Positions 44,100 to 56,459 of a DNA stretch of 64,000 nucleotides are shown piece by piece (positions within the stretch are counted from its first letter, which is position 1; each line of letters starts with the position of its first letter). This stretch comes from Burkholderiaceae bacterium (GTDB taxonomy: Bacteria > Pseudomonadota > Gammaproteobacteria > Burkholderiales > Burkholderiaceae_D): contig JARLJG010000074.1 of the NCBI GenBank assembly GCA_031291325.1, forward strand, positions 26,068 through 90,067, read 5' to 3'. The notes beneath the pieces were generated by a model. That model did not search any database, was not told the DNA's origin, and worked only from the letters and a program-made list of their open reading frames with translations. Position numbers and translations under genes: made by a program.

Positions 44100-45923
44100 T
44101 TATGAACTCGTTGTGATACCTGATAGGATATCTCCTTGCAGGTCGTCCCGTCGGTAAAAATACTGGCGACCGCCATCGATTTTCGGTCCAGTAACCGGCG
44201 TTACATTGAGTCGATTCAGCAGCGAACGGACAGACATCTTCTGCTGGTTTGCCAACTCGACCAGTGTAATATATTCACCCCGGAAGCGCTCCAGGCTGGA
44301 TCTGGAAATACGTTTCTGCGAGTATCCATTTTTCTGGACCAAGTCGGCGATTAACATATTTTTTGCAACCAATTCGTACACTACCTGCTCCTTCAAACAA
44401 AGAAGATCAGCGGCGGCAGGCACTGATACCCAATCGATCGACAATGCCCGGTGCTGTGCCAACCAGTCACGCAGGCCCGCTTCATCGAATGTGATATCGC
44501 GCAGCAAACCTTGGTCGGGAAGTGTAAAGGGGATTTCTCCTTGCTTTGCTGTACGTAAAAGCGCGGCCAATTCCAAGGCATTAACACGCCAGTATCGAAG
44601 CGCGTAATTCAATGGTACGGTGGGGGCCTTCGGCAGGTTTGGTAACGCAACCTGTCGCAACTGCTCCAAGAAACCGCATACTTCGCTACGCCGAAAATTC
44701 CACTGGTTGCTGCGCCGCCAATCTGGTTTAGCATCGGCCAAAATCACGCCCGTTGCGACCAGTTCGCGCAGCCGAGTGCGTTTCACTCCCAGGACGCGAG
44801 CGGCACTGCGCATGTCGAGGTAGTCAGCAGGATCAGGAATGAGCCGGGCCAACAGTTTACTGTCAACGGTAATCAACTCGCGCTTTTTAGGGCCGGTGAA
44901 GCGATTCCCTGGCAACCAGTCCTGATGCACCATACGTTTCAGCGTCTCGCTACCGACGCCGGTCATCCGCGCCACGTACGCCAATCCCCGGTTCGGATGT
45001 GCCTGGATAGTATGCTCCTTGAAAAGCCGGTGCCGACCGCAAAGTTCACCCCGCCAATGATCGAGTAAAAACAATTCAAATGCGTCGCGCCAGAATTGAA
45101 ATACCGGCTCATGCAAATGGTGATAGATCACCTGATAGAGCGCACCGAACACGCGCCTCACACTGGCATCGGCTGGCGACGCTTCAACATACAATTCCAA
45201 GCAATGCCAGAATGCGTTGGGCCAGTCTGCAATGAGTGTCGCTGCACCATCGACCAAATGTAACGCTACGCTCAATTCTTCCAGGTTTTGCAATTGCCCA
45301 GGCCGACTCAATTGCGGCCCCTTTCCTAGCTGCGCAGTATAAAAAATCATGCGCACCAATTGCTGCGTGGTCAATATCGCCGTTACATTGCCTAACGTCA
45401 AAATTACTCTGTCCTTCAATGAGCCAGCCAGCAGTTCCGCTAATTGGATTTGTTTCCGCGTCGCCGGTACAATGAATTGCACATATCGCGCACCACATTC
45501 GCACGCCCCGTGCAGAATCGCTTGAATGCTTCCTAATCGATGGCAGACCGGACAGGTTTCCAACAATTGCACCCGATGCATTTCGCATACCGTCATCACT
45601 TTCAATCTCCAGGCAGGGCGCAGCCATGCGGCATTTTCGATGCAAAGCGGACACCACCGTCTGCGCATACGCGTAAAGTCAGCAGCACGAAGGCCCGATA
45701 ACTGAACCTCGATGTCTATGCCTTGTTGCGTTGGCCCGGAAAACTCCGGAAGAATATGCCCGTTTAATGCGCCGGAAAGGACTTGCTCGTGAGGGTATTC
45801 GCCACGATCAAGAATGTTCCAAAGTTCGCTAGCTCGGTAGCCGTTGGCATTCGCTAATCGCTCCAGGTAGTCCGATAGCGCCTCACTAGGCACCGGCAAA
45901 GGACGCAGTGGCAATGGTTTCAT
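44100..45923 (-). CDS. tniQ: TniQ/TnsD-like target-site selector
   Basis: 607 residues, longer than TnsD of Tn7 (~510) and much longer than compact TniQ. The N-terminal TniQ domain has zinc-binding Cys/His sets (RRWCPLCIENAAWLRPAWRL, CEMHRVQLLETCPVCHRLGS, GACECGARY). The C-terminal two thirds carry several helix-turn-helix-like segments (LAYVARMTGVGSETLKRMVH, DMRSAARVLGVKRTRLRELV, VPAAADLLCLKEQVVYELVA, LVELANQQKMSVRSLLNRLN). Long TniQ proteins bind a specific chromosomal site and recruit the TnsC ATPase. It overlaps tnsC by 4 nt. Given the insertion point, the likely target is the gyrB 3' end. Confidence 0.9.
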   Translation of the reverse strand: MKPLPLRPLPVPSEALSDYLERLANANGYRASELWNILDRGEYPHEQVLSGALNGHILPEFSGPTQQGIDIEVQLSGLRAADFTRMRRRWCPLCIENAAWLRPAWRLKVMTVCEMHRVQLLETCPVCHRLGSIQAILHGACECGARYVQFIVPATRKQIQLAELLAGSLKDRVILTLGNVTAILTTQQLVRMIFYTAQLGKGPQLSRPGQLQNLEELSVALHLVDGAATLIADWPNAFWHCLELYVEASPADASVRRVFGALYQVIYHHLHEPVFQFWRDAFELFLLDHWRGELCGRHRLFKEHTIQAHPNRGLAYVARMTGVGSETLKRMVHQDWLPGNRFTGPKKRELITVDSKLLARLIPDPADYLDMRSAARVLGVKRTRLRELVATGVILADAKPDWRRSNQWNFRRSEVCGFLEQLRQVALPNLPKAPTVPLNYALRYWRVNALELAALLRTAKQGEIPFTLPDQGLLRDITFDEAGLRDWLAQHRALSIDWVSVPAAADLLCLKEQVVYELVAKNMLIADLVQKNGYSQKRISRSSLERFRGEYITLVELANQQKMSVRSLLNRLNVTPVTGPKIDGGRQYFYRRDDLQGDILSGITTSS

Positions 45924-46885
45924 TTCCGCTTCCTGCCCGATACCTCGCCACCCGTGTCACCTAATTGAAACGGCTCGCCCAACCGATCCAATGAGCGAAA
46001 GCCGAAATCCTGGTGAAACGGGTTGAGCGCGCCAACACCCAATGGCCAGATGGTCGCGGTAAAGGCATGAGCTAGCTCGCTCACGGAAATATTTGTCCCT
46101 GACTGATTCACCGCGTGACTATATGCATTGACCAGCAATTGCTTGACGTAGGCAATTCGACCATCCGTTGCATAGTGCAGTCTCAATCCCAATTCTTTCC
46201 ATCCATAGGGTCGCGCATCGAGCGGCAACGGCAATGCGTCGGACAAGGCCCGAAACAACTTCAAGCTGCTTTCGTCATTTGCTTCCTGCGAGCCTTGATG
46301 CACTGAAAGCGACAGACGATGTGTGAATCGTCGGCGAAGTTGTTCATTAGCTTGAAGGAGCGCTTGGGTTCGTGGTAATCCCAATAGCGTCACCGGCAAT
46401 CCCAGTGCATCCATAAGAGACTTCAACCAGTCGCCCACGAAGTATTGCGTGTAGTTGCGTCCACGATCTTGAATGTGTTGCGCCTCATCGAATAGAAGCA
46501 TTTCCACACCGCATCCACGTGCAATCCGGACAGCGCGAGCGGTCTTGGCCGATACCGTTCCCCGCTCCGGTTCGGGGTCACCGAGTTGGCGCAACACCGC
46601 TTCCACCGTACCGGCAATGGTCGCAGCCGCTGGAACCGAGACATGAAGCACCGGAAGCAAATCACGCTCAGGCAATACCTGCTTAGGATAGGACTCTGTG
46701 AATGCATGTGCCAAGCTAGTTTTGCCTGTTCCGCTTTCACCCAGGATCAAAAGATTCTGGGCAACGCCGGTCGCTCGATACAGTTTCAGGTTTTCTTCGA
46801 TCTGGTCGTATGCCGTTTGAAAAGCTGGAAACATAAGGTATGCATCCTGCAATTGTTTGATGGCATCATAAAAAGCGAGATTCAT
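45920..46885 (-). CDS. tnsC: TnsC/TniB AAA+ ATPase
   Basis: 321 residues. Walker A GESGTGKTS begins at residue 49; Walker B is MLLFDEAQH at ~129-137 with D133-E134; a sensor/arginine region follows (LLGLPRTQALLQANEQLRRR). TniB/TnsC proteins polymerise on DNA with ATP, receive the target signal from TniQ and activate the transposase. The length is closer to TniB than to the 555-residue Tn7 TnsC, so the N- and C-terminal Tn7-specific extensions are missing. Overlaps both neighbours by 4 nt (ATGA). Confidence 0.92.
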   Translation of the reverse strand: MNLAFYDAIKQLQDAYLMFPAFQTAYDQIEENLKLYRATGVAQNLLILGESGTGKTSLAHAFTESYPKQVLPERDLLPVLHVSVPAAATIAGTVEAVLRQLGDPEPERGTVSAKTARAVRIARGCGVEMLLFDEAQHIQDRGRNYTQYFVGDWLKSLMDALGLPVTLLGLPRTQALLQANEQLRRRFTHRLSLSVHQGSQEANDESSLKLFRALSDALPLPLDARPYGWKELGLRLHYATDGRIAYVKQLLVNAYSHAVNQSGTNISVSELAHAFTATIWPLGVGALNPFHQDFGFRSLDRLGEPFQLGDTGGEVSGRKRK

Positions 46886-48897
46886 CGAATTCCTTCCTCG
46901 CTTGATTTCTGCTTGGGTCGGAAAAACGAATACGCGACTGGAGGCGACACCTCATCGTCCGGCGAAATTGGCAAAGCCAATCCTGCGGGCCGCACAGATT
47001 TCACGCGCTTACCGGCGGCGGCGCGTTGATCAAGATTTTTTTCGGTCGATAACGGTGTACCTGACTTACTCGTACTCAACCCATCAATCGTTGCCGCTCG
47101 ACGCCTATCTCGCTGCTTGCGGCTCGTCATCAGATTCTCGACCGTGGTAATAATGTCGTGCTTTGCTCGCTCCAGCGCAACGGCATCTTGCTGGGATTCA
47201 CCTTTCTCACGTGCGGCAGCGCGGATCATGCCGTTTTGTAGTGCCGTCAAGCCCTTTGCATAGGTCTGATTTAATGCAAGGACAGAAACCGGGTCGGCGT
47301 CATCCGGTCCCCACACCTGTATGTCGCCAAGGTCGTCGTGGTCATATAGCACGCGCACCTTGGTTCCCGCACCATATGCTCGCAAAATCGGCGCCAGTGC
47401 ATCGCCGTTGTAGCGAATACCGTTTAAAAGTATGCCGTCTTGACGTAATGAGCGTTCCTCGATATGTCCAATGCGTCGCTGCAGGGCGGCAGCACTCTCT
47501 GGCAATTCCGGCTGTCGGCGTTGCAACCCTTCGTGCCAGCGCGCCCACGGTGTCTCATGTGTTCCACGATGGATCGTCTGCGCATATACGTCCGTCACCC
47601 ACTTCTGAAAAATCTGGTGAAATTCGCCGAGCGTCAACACGGCGAATTTCAAAGGGTCGTAATCGCCGCGCAAATGCCAACGTGCCAAACTGGTGCCGGG
47701 TAATTGATGGGCAAACGAATAATTAATCGTCTTAAGGAAACGCTCCACTGCGCCCTTGAAGCGTGGCTGACGCTTGGGACAAAATTGAATGCGAATCCCC
47801 AGATCGTAAGCGACACTCTCCAAATCGTTGCCGTGAAATTCCAGGCCATTATCAACAACCATCACGTCAGGCCGACCATAGCAATCCCATTGATGCTGCG
47901 TCTTCAAGTTAGGCAGTGATTCTTTTACGGACGCTTTAGGTAGGATGGCATGACGCAATGCTCCCATGACAGCTCCTGTAGATGGATTGTCGAAGCTCAA
48001 ATGGAATCCCAACAGCATGCGGCTGAAATGATCAACGACTACCGTGAGTGTTGGTCGGCCCAAAGGTAACAGGCTTTTTTCATCGATAAGAAATAAATCC
48101 AACGGGGTATGATCGATTTCAACCCGCTCCAAAATCCGTTCCGTTTTTACCCCTGTTTTCACCAGCCTGTAACGCTTATCCGCAGCAATTTTCCCTTCTT
48201 TGAGCACGGCATGGTCGTAAGCCTCAACGCGGGTAATAAGCCTGTACAGGGTACGCAGGCAAGGGCGCTTGATTTGTTCTGATACGCGTAAAGCTCGATT
48301 CTCGGCTTCAATCTTGGCGATCAGCCTGGTGTAGATGCTTGGGCCTGTTGCATGTGGCGATGCTTTAAACGCTTCTTCAATTGCCTCGGCGGCGAATTGC
48401 AGAAATTTGTCACTCTGCTTCACGTTGCGCGAACCTCGCCGATCAAAACGCGGAATTAATGCGCGCGTGTCCTCGTTCTGCCGATATCGCCGGAACCAGC
48501 GATATATGGATGTAGCACCAGGTGGCTTTTCATCTCCTATTTCTGCCGCCGCTCCAAGAATCAACGGTTGAAGATAGTCCTTGGTAAAAATCGGCTGGCC
48601 GTGAGCAAGGATGGCTTGCAAATAATGCCGTCGCCGTGCAACTTCTTGCTGTACCTCCTGGGGCAATTCGTCAAGCGGTCTTGAAAATGTTGGCGATACC
48701 GAATCGTGCACACTGGCGCTAGCCGATATATTCCCGTCACAATATTCCGCAAGGAGCTTTTCGCATTGGACAATCGAGATGCATCCATCGTCAACTCGCT
48801 CCAACAACACGTCACCATTCGATTGCAGGCGGTCGATCCGAAATCCGACGCCGCCCCAATCAAAAACCATATTCTTTCGCAATCCAAAACCAGCCAT
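46882..48897 (-). CDS. tnsB: TnsB-like DDE transposase
   Basis: 671 residues. The RNase H-like core has D262 (ERVEIDHTPLDLFLIDE), D349 (PDVMVVDNGLEFHGNDL) and E385 (FKGAVERFLKT). N-terminal helix-turn-helix domains precede it (GATSIYRWFRRYRQNED; CLRTLYRLITRVEAYD), and a Mu-transposase C-terminal-like beta barrel follows (DGILLNGIRYNGDALAPILR, KVRVLYDHDDLGDIQVWG). It binds the end repeats and cuts and joins the 3' ends. It overlaps tnsA by 38 nt. The catalytic triad is intact. Confidence 0.93.
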   Translation of the reverse strand: MAGFGLRKNMVFDWGGVGFRIDRLQSNGDVLLERVDDGCISIVQCEKLLAEYCDGNISASASVHDSVSPTFSRPLDELPQEVQQEVARRRHYLQAILAHGQPIFTKDYLQPLILGAAAEIGDEKPPGATSIYRWFRRYRQNEDTRALIPRFDRRGSRNVKQSDKFLQFAAEAIEEAFKASPHATGPSIYTRLIAKIEAENRALRVSEQIKRPCLRTLYRLITRVEAYDHAVLKEGKIAADKRYRLVKTGVKTERILERVEIDHTPLDLFLIDEKSLLPLGRPTLTVVVDHFSRMLLGFHLSFDNPSTGAVMGALRHAILPKASVKESLPNLKTQHQWDCYGRPDVMVVDNGLEFHGNDLESVAYDLGIRIQFCPKRQPRFKGAVERFLKTINYSFAHQLPGTSLARWHLRGDYDPLKFAVLTLGEFHQIFQKWVTDVYAQTIHRGTHETPWARWHEGLQRRQPELPESAAALQRRIGHIEERSLRQDGILLNGIRYNGDALAPILRAYGAGTKVRVLYDHDDLGDIQVWGPDDADPVSVLALNQTYAKGLTALQNGMIRAAAREKGESQQDAVALERAKHDIITTVENLMTSRKQRDRRRAATIDGLSTSKSGTPLSTEKNLDQRAAAGKRVKSVRPAGLALPISPDDEVSPPVAYSFFRPKQKSSEEGIR

Positions 48898-49582
48898 CGT
48901 CGGCCTCCGTAGAAATATTTATCGACGTATCAAAAGTGATTGGTGTTTCCAATGAGCAGCGCAGCATTCCGGCCAGTAACAAACTGAATGGATCGATATG
49001 GCGCTCTGAAAGAAATTCACGCGCAGTCATGATGGAGGCAGGAAAGCGCTCGGCATGTCGGCTCATCGCAATCTGCGCCGCAATTTTGGTAGGCGGTATG
49101 CGCGCAGCTTCGTGATACACCCAGCGTAGGTTTGATAGTCGTGGTTGCTGGCGAATGATTTTATCGGTCAAAATCACGAAGGATGTGCCAGCGCTATGCA
49201 TGTATTCTTCAATGCACTCGAACTTGATCCGAATTTCCTCTTTCTCAAGAAATCGTATCGGCTTTACCTCAACTATCACGACTTCACCAGTTGCAAGCAG
49301 TAACTCAAAATCAGGCGTGTAGCGCCGGAGCCTAGGGCCGTCGGGATACTGCACCGTTGCTGGCTGCTCCCGATAGCGAACAATTTCGGGCGACGTTTCA
49401 AATAGGTAAATGGCATCAAGTTCCAGAAGCCCTTCGTGATGCACCATTCGGCCATTTTTCCGGCTTGGGAATTTGCCGCGCACAATGCCTCCTGTCGGAA
49501 GCACAATTGTTCTCGCTCGCTGATGAACGTCGCCTTCAGGTGCGCGACCCCGCCAGGTACCGCGCCATAAATGATTTGGCAT
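48860..49582 (-). CDS. tnsA: TnsA-like endonuclease
   Basis: 240 residues. PSRKNGRMVHHEGLLELDAI, FETSPEIVRYREQPATVQYP, LRRYTPDFELLLATGE and VVIVEVKPIRFLEKEE form the TnsA-N restriction-like fold. Likely catalytic residues are E50/E54, D91 and E105-x-K107. The C-terminal ~90 residues would be the TnsC-contacting domain. TnsA cuts the 5' ends so that the element moves by cut-and-paste rather than by cointegrate. Its presence distinguishes this element from Tn5053/Tn402. No strong ribosome site precedes the ATG at 49582. Confidence 0.88.
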   Translation of the reverse strand: MPNHLWRGTWRGRAPEGDVHQRARTIVLPTGGIVRGKFPSRKNGRMVHHEGLLELDAIYLFETSPEIVRYREQPATVQYPDGPRLRRYTPDFELLLATGEVVIVEVKPIRFLEKEEIRIKFECIEEYMHSAGTSFVILTDKIIRQQPRLSNLRWVYHEAARIPPTKIAAQIAMSRHAERFPASIMTAREFLSERHIDPFSLLLAGMLRCSLETPITFDTSINISTEADDGWFWIAKEYGF

Positions 49583-49823
49583 GTGTACGTCTTTCGGGCG
49601 GAGAACAGGCGTACCGCCCCGTCTACCACCTTCTTAGGTGTTAGGAACGTCTATTTTTGGGCGTACAAACACCCTCACCGCAAAATGGGAATGCAGCGAA
49701 TACAGACGCGCTTGATTTGGAGGCTTGACGTTGGCGGGCAGTTTAGCGATACTGAAGATGTCAGTCTGGGGTATCGTTAGATGCTCTGGTCCAACGGGGC
49801 AAGCCGAAAGGGTTGTCCCGTTT

Positions 49824-50246
49824 TTACATTGTGACCTCCTCATTGCGCCGACGTTTAATGCGGCGAACAGGTTCTGGTAAGGGATCGACGAGTGATCCAC
49901 GCATCGCCAGCGCATCCTGGATCAATTTCACCTGCAATGGATGCAAATTGCCAAGCTGATCCCGAAGCCCTTTTAGCATCCAGTACATGGATTGAGGGCT
50001 GTCGGTTGGAAGCGCTAATTTTCGATCTGATGCAGCGACGATCTCCCGCAGCTCCTTCCGTTCATCTAACGGCAAGGCCAAAGCGGCAACAAGCTTATTG
50101 ACGAATTCTTCAGTTGGCGGCCCTTTAATTCCGACCTCAAGTGCCGAGATATAGCTCTGTTCGTAACCCAGCAACTCTGCTAATTCCGACTGACGAATTT
50201 GATGGCGCAGGCGCAGATCGTGAAGGAAGTGTGAAAACGGGCTCAT
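49824..50246 (-). CDS. XRE-family regulator of the transposition operon
   Basis: 140 residues with an N-terminal helix-turn-helix: FLHDLRLRHQIRQSELAELL, then GYEQSYISALEVGIKGPPTE. The C-terminal half is helical (DRKLALPTDSPQSMYWMLKG) with a basic end (VRRIKRRRNEE). It lies 241 nt upstream of tnsA on the same strand, so it may set the level of transposase expression. The region upstream contains two copies of CTAATTGGCTA (50356, 50413) that could be its binding sites. Confidence 0.8.
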   Translation of the reverse strand: MSPFSHFLHDLRLRHQIRQSELAELLGYEQSYISALEVGIKGPPTEEFVNKLVAALALPLDERKELREIVAASDRKLALPTDSPQSMYWMLKGLRDQLGNLHPLQVKLIQDALAMRGSLVDPLPEPVRRIKRRRNEEVTM

Positions 50247-50643
50247 GTTTACCGGAACTTACAGTTTGTATGAATTCCAGCGTATGTAAAAAACACCAAG
50301 CTGTCAACTGCCGTTCTGATCTAAGTCATTGAATTATTGGATATTTTTGGCTACTCTAATTGGCTAGGCCATGCAAAAAAATTCTCCTATTAGGATATCA
50401 AATTACTTGACCCTAATTGGCTATCAAAATGAATTGCGCTTGGGTAGGAAAAATTTTTACGTAGTGTTGCGTGCGGTAAGCAGTTATATAACATGCGGAC
50501 GGTAATTTATCTGGTACCTCAACCAATCCGGAGAAGATAGGACGCTACGTTCGGCGCGTGGGGCTCTGCGTGGCCAAGCTTTGGCGAAGCGCTGGAAGCA
50601 TCTTGTTCCCGGAGGCGATCTATGCCGGTATAACGCAACGCAC
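50247..50643. other. Intergenic region inside the transposon with CTAATTGGCTA repeats
   Basis: No credible gene. AT-rich. CTAATTGGCTA occurs at 50356-50366 and 50413-50423, 57 bp apart, upstream of the XRE start at 50246; operators for that regulator are the simplest reading. The 3' end of the 487-residue cargo gene borders it on the right. Confidence 0.4.
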
Positions 50644-52107
50644 TTATGCTTTTGAAGCCGAAGGTTTGTTTGGGGTTGCGTCGATCAGGATGATTTCCTT
50701 CTTGTTGGACAAGCCGTGCTTAGTCAACAGGCGGACAACCTTCGCTAACTCCGCAGATGTGAAGAACATGATGGCTTTGATAGGTACATGTGTCGCTTTT
50801 GAGGCAGAGGCGTAAATCTCGGCTTGCTTCAATAAGTTGTCCTCAAGCTTCTTGTTTCCTGCGAGTTTCAGCTCGATCACTGTTTTGTCGGCACTGCCGT
50901 AAGAAATAACAAAATCCGCAGGCCCACGTCCATTGTTAACCTCGGCGTTTGCATCATAGGCAGAGGCGAACCAAGTTAACTTAAACATAATTTGCAAATC
51001 AGACTCACGTTTTATCGGCTTACCCCCAACCATGAACAACTTGTAACCATCTTGGTGTTCGATTACTTGTTTCAGAAAGTTGATTCGCGCCAATCCAGCG
51101 TCAAAGCTATTCGGCTCAGTCTCATAGAACTTAGTCTTGTCCAGTTTATCGACCAACAACGACAGTTGCATGACAAACATTTCGTTCGCTTCTTGGATTT
51201 TTTCAGCACTTGCTACGCGCGCCTCGCCACCGTTTACCTCTTTCAACTTGATATACGCATCAAGTAATTGTGGGTATTTCGCTACCACTTTTTCAAGAGT
51301 AAGAGCCAGCTCATCTCGATTTGCATCAACAGGTAAATTCTGAACAAAGAATCGATTGATTTTATCGCGGAGCTGAACGTTATCTACAGCTGAAAGGACT
51401 TCTGAATAATCTTCCACAAGACCCCGGAAGTTAATCCAAGCCTCATCCTTCGTAAGCATATCCACCGGCGTTAGCAGCACGAATTCTTGCCCATGTTTGG
51501 GTAAAGTAAATTGTTTAGCCGCCCATGTCTGCGTCTGCATATTGAATCTATGCTTTTCGATTTGAAATTTTCCCAACTTGCTTGGGTGTATGTTTTTCTT
51601 GGCAAAAGCCTCTGTGTACTCGGCTAGATAGCCACAGATCAAATTGCAGGCAAAGTCGCTGATCTGATCTTTTCCGACACCGTTCTTTACCAGAGTAAGT
51701 TTTTCAAGATGTGTGCCAGTTGATCCCTCATCTCCAAAATCTTGGAAGATCGTGGTCAGATTCCTTTTCAATGAGTTTGCAAACTTTGAGCCAAGTCCTC
51801 GTCCACTATTGCCAGTCTTGCTAAACCCCAGCCAGTTCTCTTTGATTTCAGGAAAGTGAAACCAACTCTTTACTATTCCGGGCGGAAGTGCTTCCTTTGA
51901 ATGAGCCTTCAAGAACTGTACATAGCCGATCATTTTGGCATGCAAGTCTTGGTATTCCTGTTTTTCGCTGTTGAACAACAAGAACGGATCAATGAAAAGC
52001 GGTAGATCATTAATTAATGAGATGTTGAACGCACCATACTCTCTGAGAGTTTCTGGATTTACGTTAAAAAAATCCGAAAAATAGATCTGAAATTTACGCT
52101 TCACCAT
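50644..52107 (-). CDS. PD-(D/E)XK-like cargo protein of unknown family (defence candidate)
   Basis: 487 residues. The N-terminus is highly patterned: MVKRKFQIYFSDFFNVNPET, then YGAFNISLINDLPLFIDPFL and YQDLHAKMIGYVQFLKAH. The C-terminus has GRGPADFVISYGSADKTVIE followed by LKLAGNKKLEDNLLKQAEIY, giving D398, E412-x-K414 and Q428, a restriction-endonuclease-like set. The middle is helical (VEDYSEVLSAVDNVQLRDKI). No signal or membrane segment. It occupies the space between the right transposon end and the transposition genes. I do not recognise a named family; a nuclease-based defence function is inferred from motif and location. Confidence 0.65.
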   Translation of the reverse strand: MVKRKFQIYFSDFFNVNPETLREYGAFNISLINDLPLFIDPFLLFNSEKQEYQDLHAKMIGYVQFLKAHSKEALPPGIVKSWFHFPEIKENWLGFSKTGNSGRGLGSKFANSLKRNLTTIFQDFGDEGSTGTHLEKLTLVKNGVGKDQISDFACNLICGYLAEYTEAFAKKNIHPSKLGKFQIEKHRFNMQTQTWAAKQFTLPKHGQEFVLLTPVDMLTKDEAWINFRGLVEDYSEVLSAVDNVQLRDKINRFFVQNLPVDANRDELALTLEKVVAKYPQLLDAYIKLKEVNGGEARVASAEKIQEANEMFVMQLSLLVDKLDKTKFYETEPNSFDAGLARINFLKQVIEHQDGYKLFMVGGKPIKRESDLQIMFKLTWFASAYDANAEVNNGRGPADFVISYGSADKTVIELKLAGNKKLEDNLLKQAEIYASASKATHVPIKAIMFFTSAELAKVVRLLTKHGLSNKKEIILIDATPNKPSASKA

Positions 52108-52205
52108 TTATTTTTCCGATGATTTAACGTGGCCGTGGACGAACTCTTCGAAATTAGCAAAAGTGATACAAGCACAATTTCTCCAAGGTTGGCAAGTTTG
52201 GAAGA

Positions 52206-52233
52206 CGTAGCCTTCCCCGAGGGAAAGGCTACG
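52206..52233. other. Strong hairpin near the right transposon end
   Basis: A 9-bp stem (CGTAGCCTT 52206-52214 / AAGGCTACG 52225-52233) whose loop can pair further (CCC/GGG). It lies between the right-end repeats and the start of the 487-residue gene, with no T-run on either side. It may limit read-through from gyrB, or serve as a leader structure. Confidence 0.4.
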
Positions 52234-52299
52234 CTACGTCACCGCATCATTCTCTTGGCCTGCATAGACGACAATGACTATGCAGATACGGCGCAATTA

Positions 52300-52366
52300 T
52301 TTCACTATCTATGACACTACTTTTTCACTTACTTGGCACAGATTTCACTTTCCATGTCACCCGACA
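52300..52366 (-). repeat. Right transposon end with three TnsB-type sites
   Basis: Read inward on the minus strand: terminal TGTCG, then TGACATGGAAAGTGAAA (52359-52343), TGCCAAGTAAGTGAAA (52338-52323) and TGTCATAGATAGTGAAA (52316-52300). All three follow TGNCA-N5-7-GTGAAA and are packed ~20 bp apart, as in the right end of Tn7-like elements. Confidence 0.85.
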
Positions 52367-52370
52367 CACC

Positions 52371-52371
<1 letters not shown>
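52367..52371. repeat. Target-site duplication CACCT (right copy), overlapping the gyrB stop
   Basis: CACCT follows the right end (CGACA, 52362-52366). Its last base, T52371, is also the last base of the gyrB TGA on the minus strand. Identical to 40402-40406. Confidence 0.9.
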
Positions 52372-56154
<3,783 letters not shown>

Positions 56155-56376
56155 ATAGTTCCTTGAGAGTAATATTTTAACGAACTGCTATTCTTTTTCG
56201 ACACGGCTTACAGACAGTCCCTGTCCGCATTTTTCCTCCCGCTGTCATGGGCGCGATGCGCTACGGCCAACCCTCATCCGGCCACGCTTTTTTGCGCGTT
56301 GCGAGCATCCCGTATTTTGACAGAAAAGTGGCCGTAAATTCGATTTCCAGCATGACTACTTTTACTGATTTACAAC

Positions 56377-56431
56377 GTATTCACAATCTATCCCCTACTT
56401 TTCCACACGCTTATCAACAAAGTTATCCACA
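56377..56431. other. DnaA-box cluster, oriC candidate
   Basis: In the dnaA-dnaN gap, plus strand: GTATTCACA (56377-56385), TTTTCCACA (56399-56407), TTATCAACA (56411-56419) and TTATCCACA (56423-56431). The last is a perfect consensus box and the final three start exactly 12 bp apart. The flanks (56,320-56,400) are AT-rich. A further perfect TTATCCACA lies upstream of dnaA at 57964-57972. The cluster could be the origin itself or the autoregulatory region of dnaA-dnaN; betaproteobacterial origins may lie on either side of dnaA. Confidence 0.6.
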
Positions 56432-56459
56432 GGTCGATAGGCAGTACAAAAATAGCAAA

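Larger units (their letters stand above)
40407..52366. mobile_element. Complete Tn7-like transposon, 11,960 bp, inserted at the gyrB stop
   Basis: The left end begins TGTCGCATGACACC and the right end, read inward on the minus strand, begins TGTCGGGTGACATGG. Both carry several TGNCA-N5-7-GTGAAA-like sites, and CACCT flanks both sides. Inside, on the minus strand and in order from the right end: a DUF-type nuclease (50644-52107), XRE regulator, tnsA, tnsB, tnsC and a long tniQ. Cargo lies between tniQ and the left end (40566-44029). TnsA presence separates it from Tn5053/Tn402, which lack it. As in Tn7, the end nearer tnsA faces the target gene. All core frames are intact, so it could be active. 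Confidence 0.92.

Noticed and set aside
44100..48897. Element first read as Tn5053/Tn402-like (tniABQ)
   Set aside because: A TnsA gene is present ahead of the transposase, the TniQ is long, and no resolvase is found.
50340..50430. CTAATTGGCTA repeats taken as the right end of the transposon
   Set aside because: They leave the 487-residue cargo gene outside, have no duplication, and the true ends with CACCT are at 40407 and 52366.
52129..52314. 61-codon open frame near the right transposon end
   Set aside because: It runs through a hairpin and into the end repeats, with no protein-like pattern.
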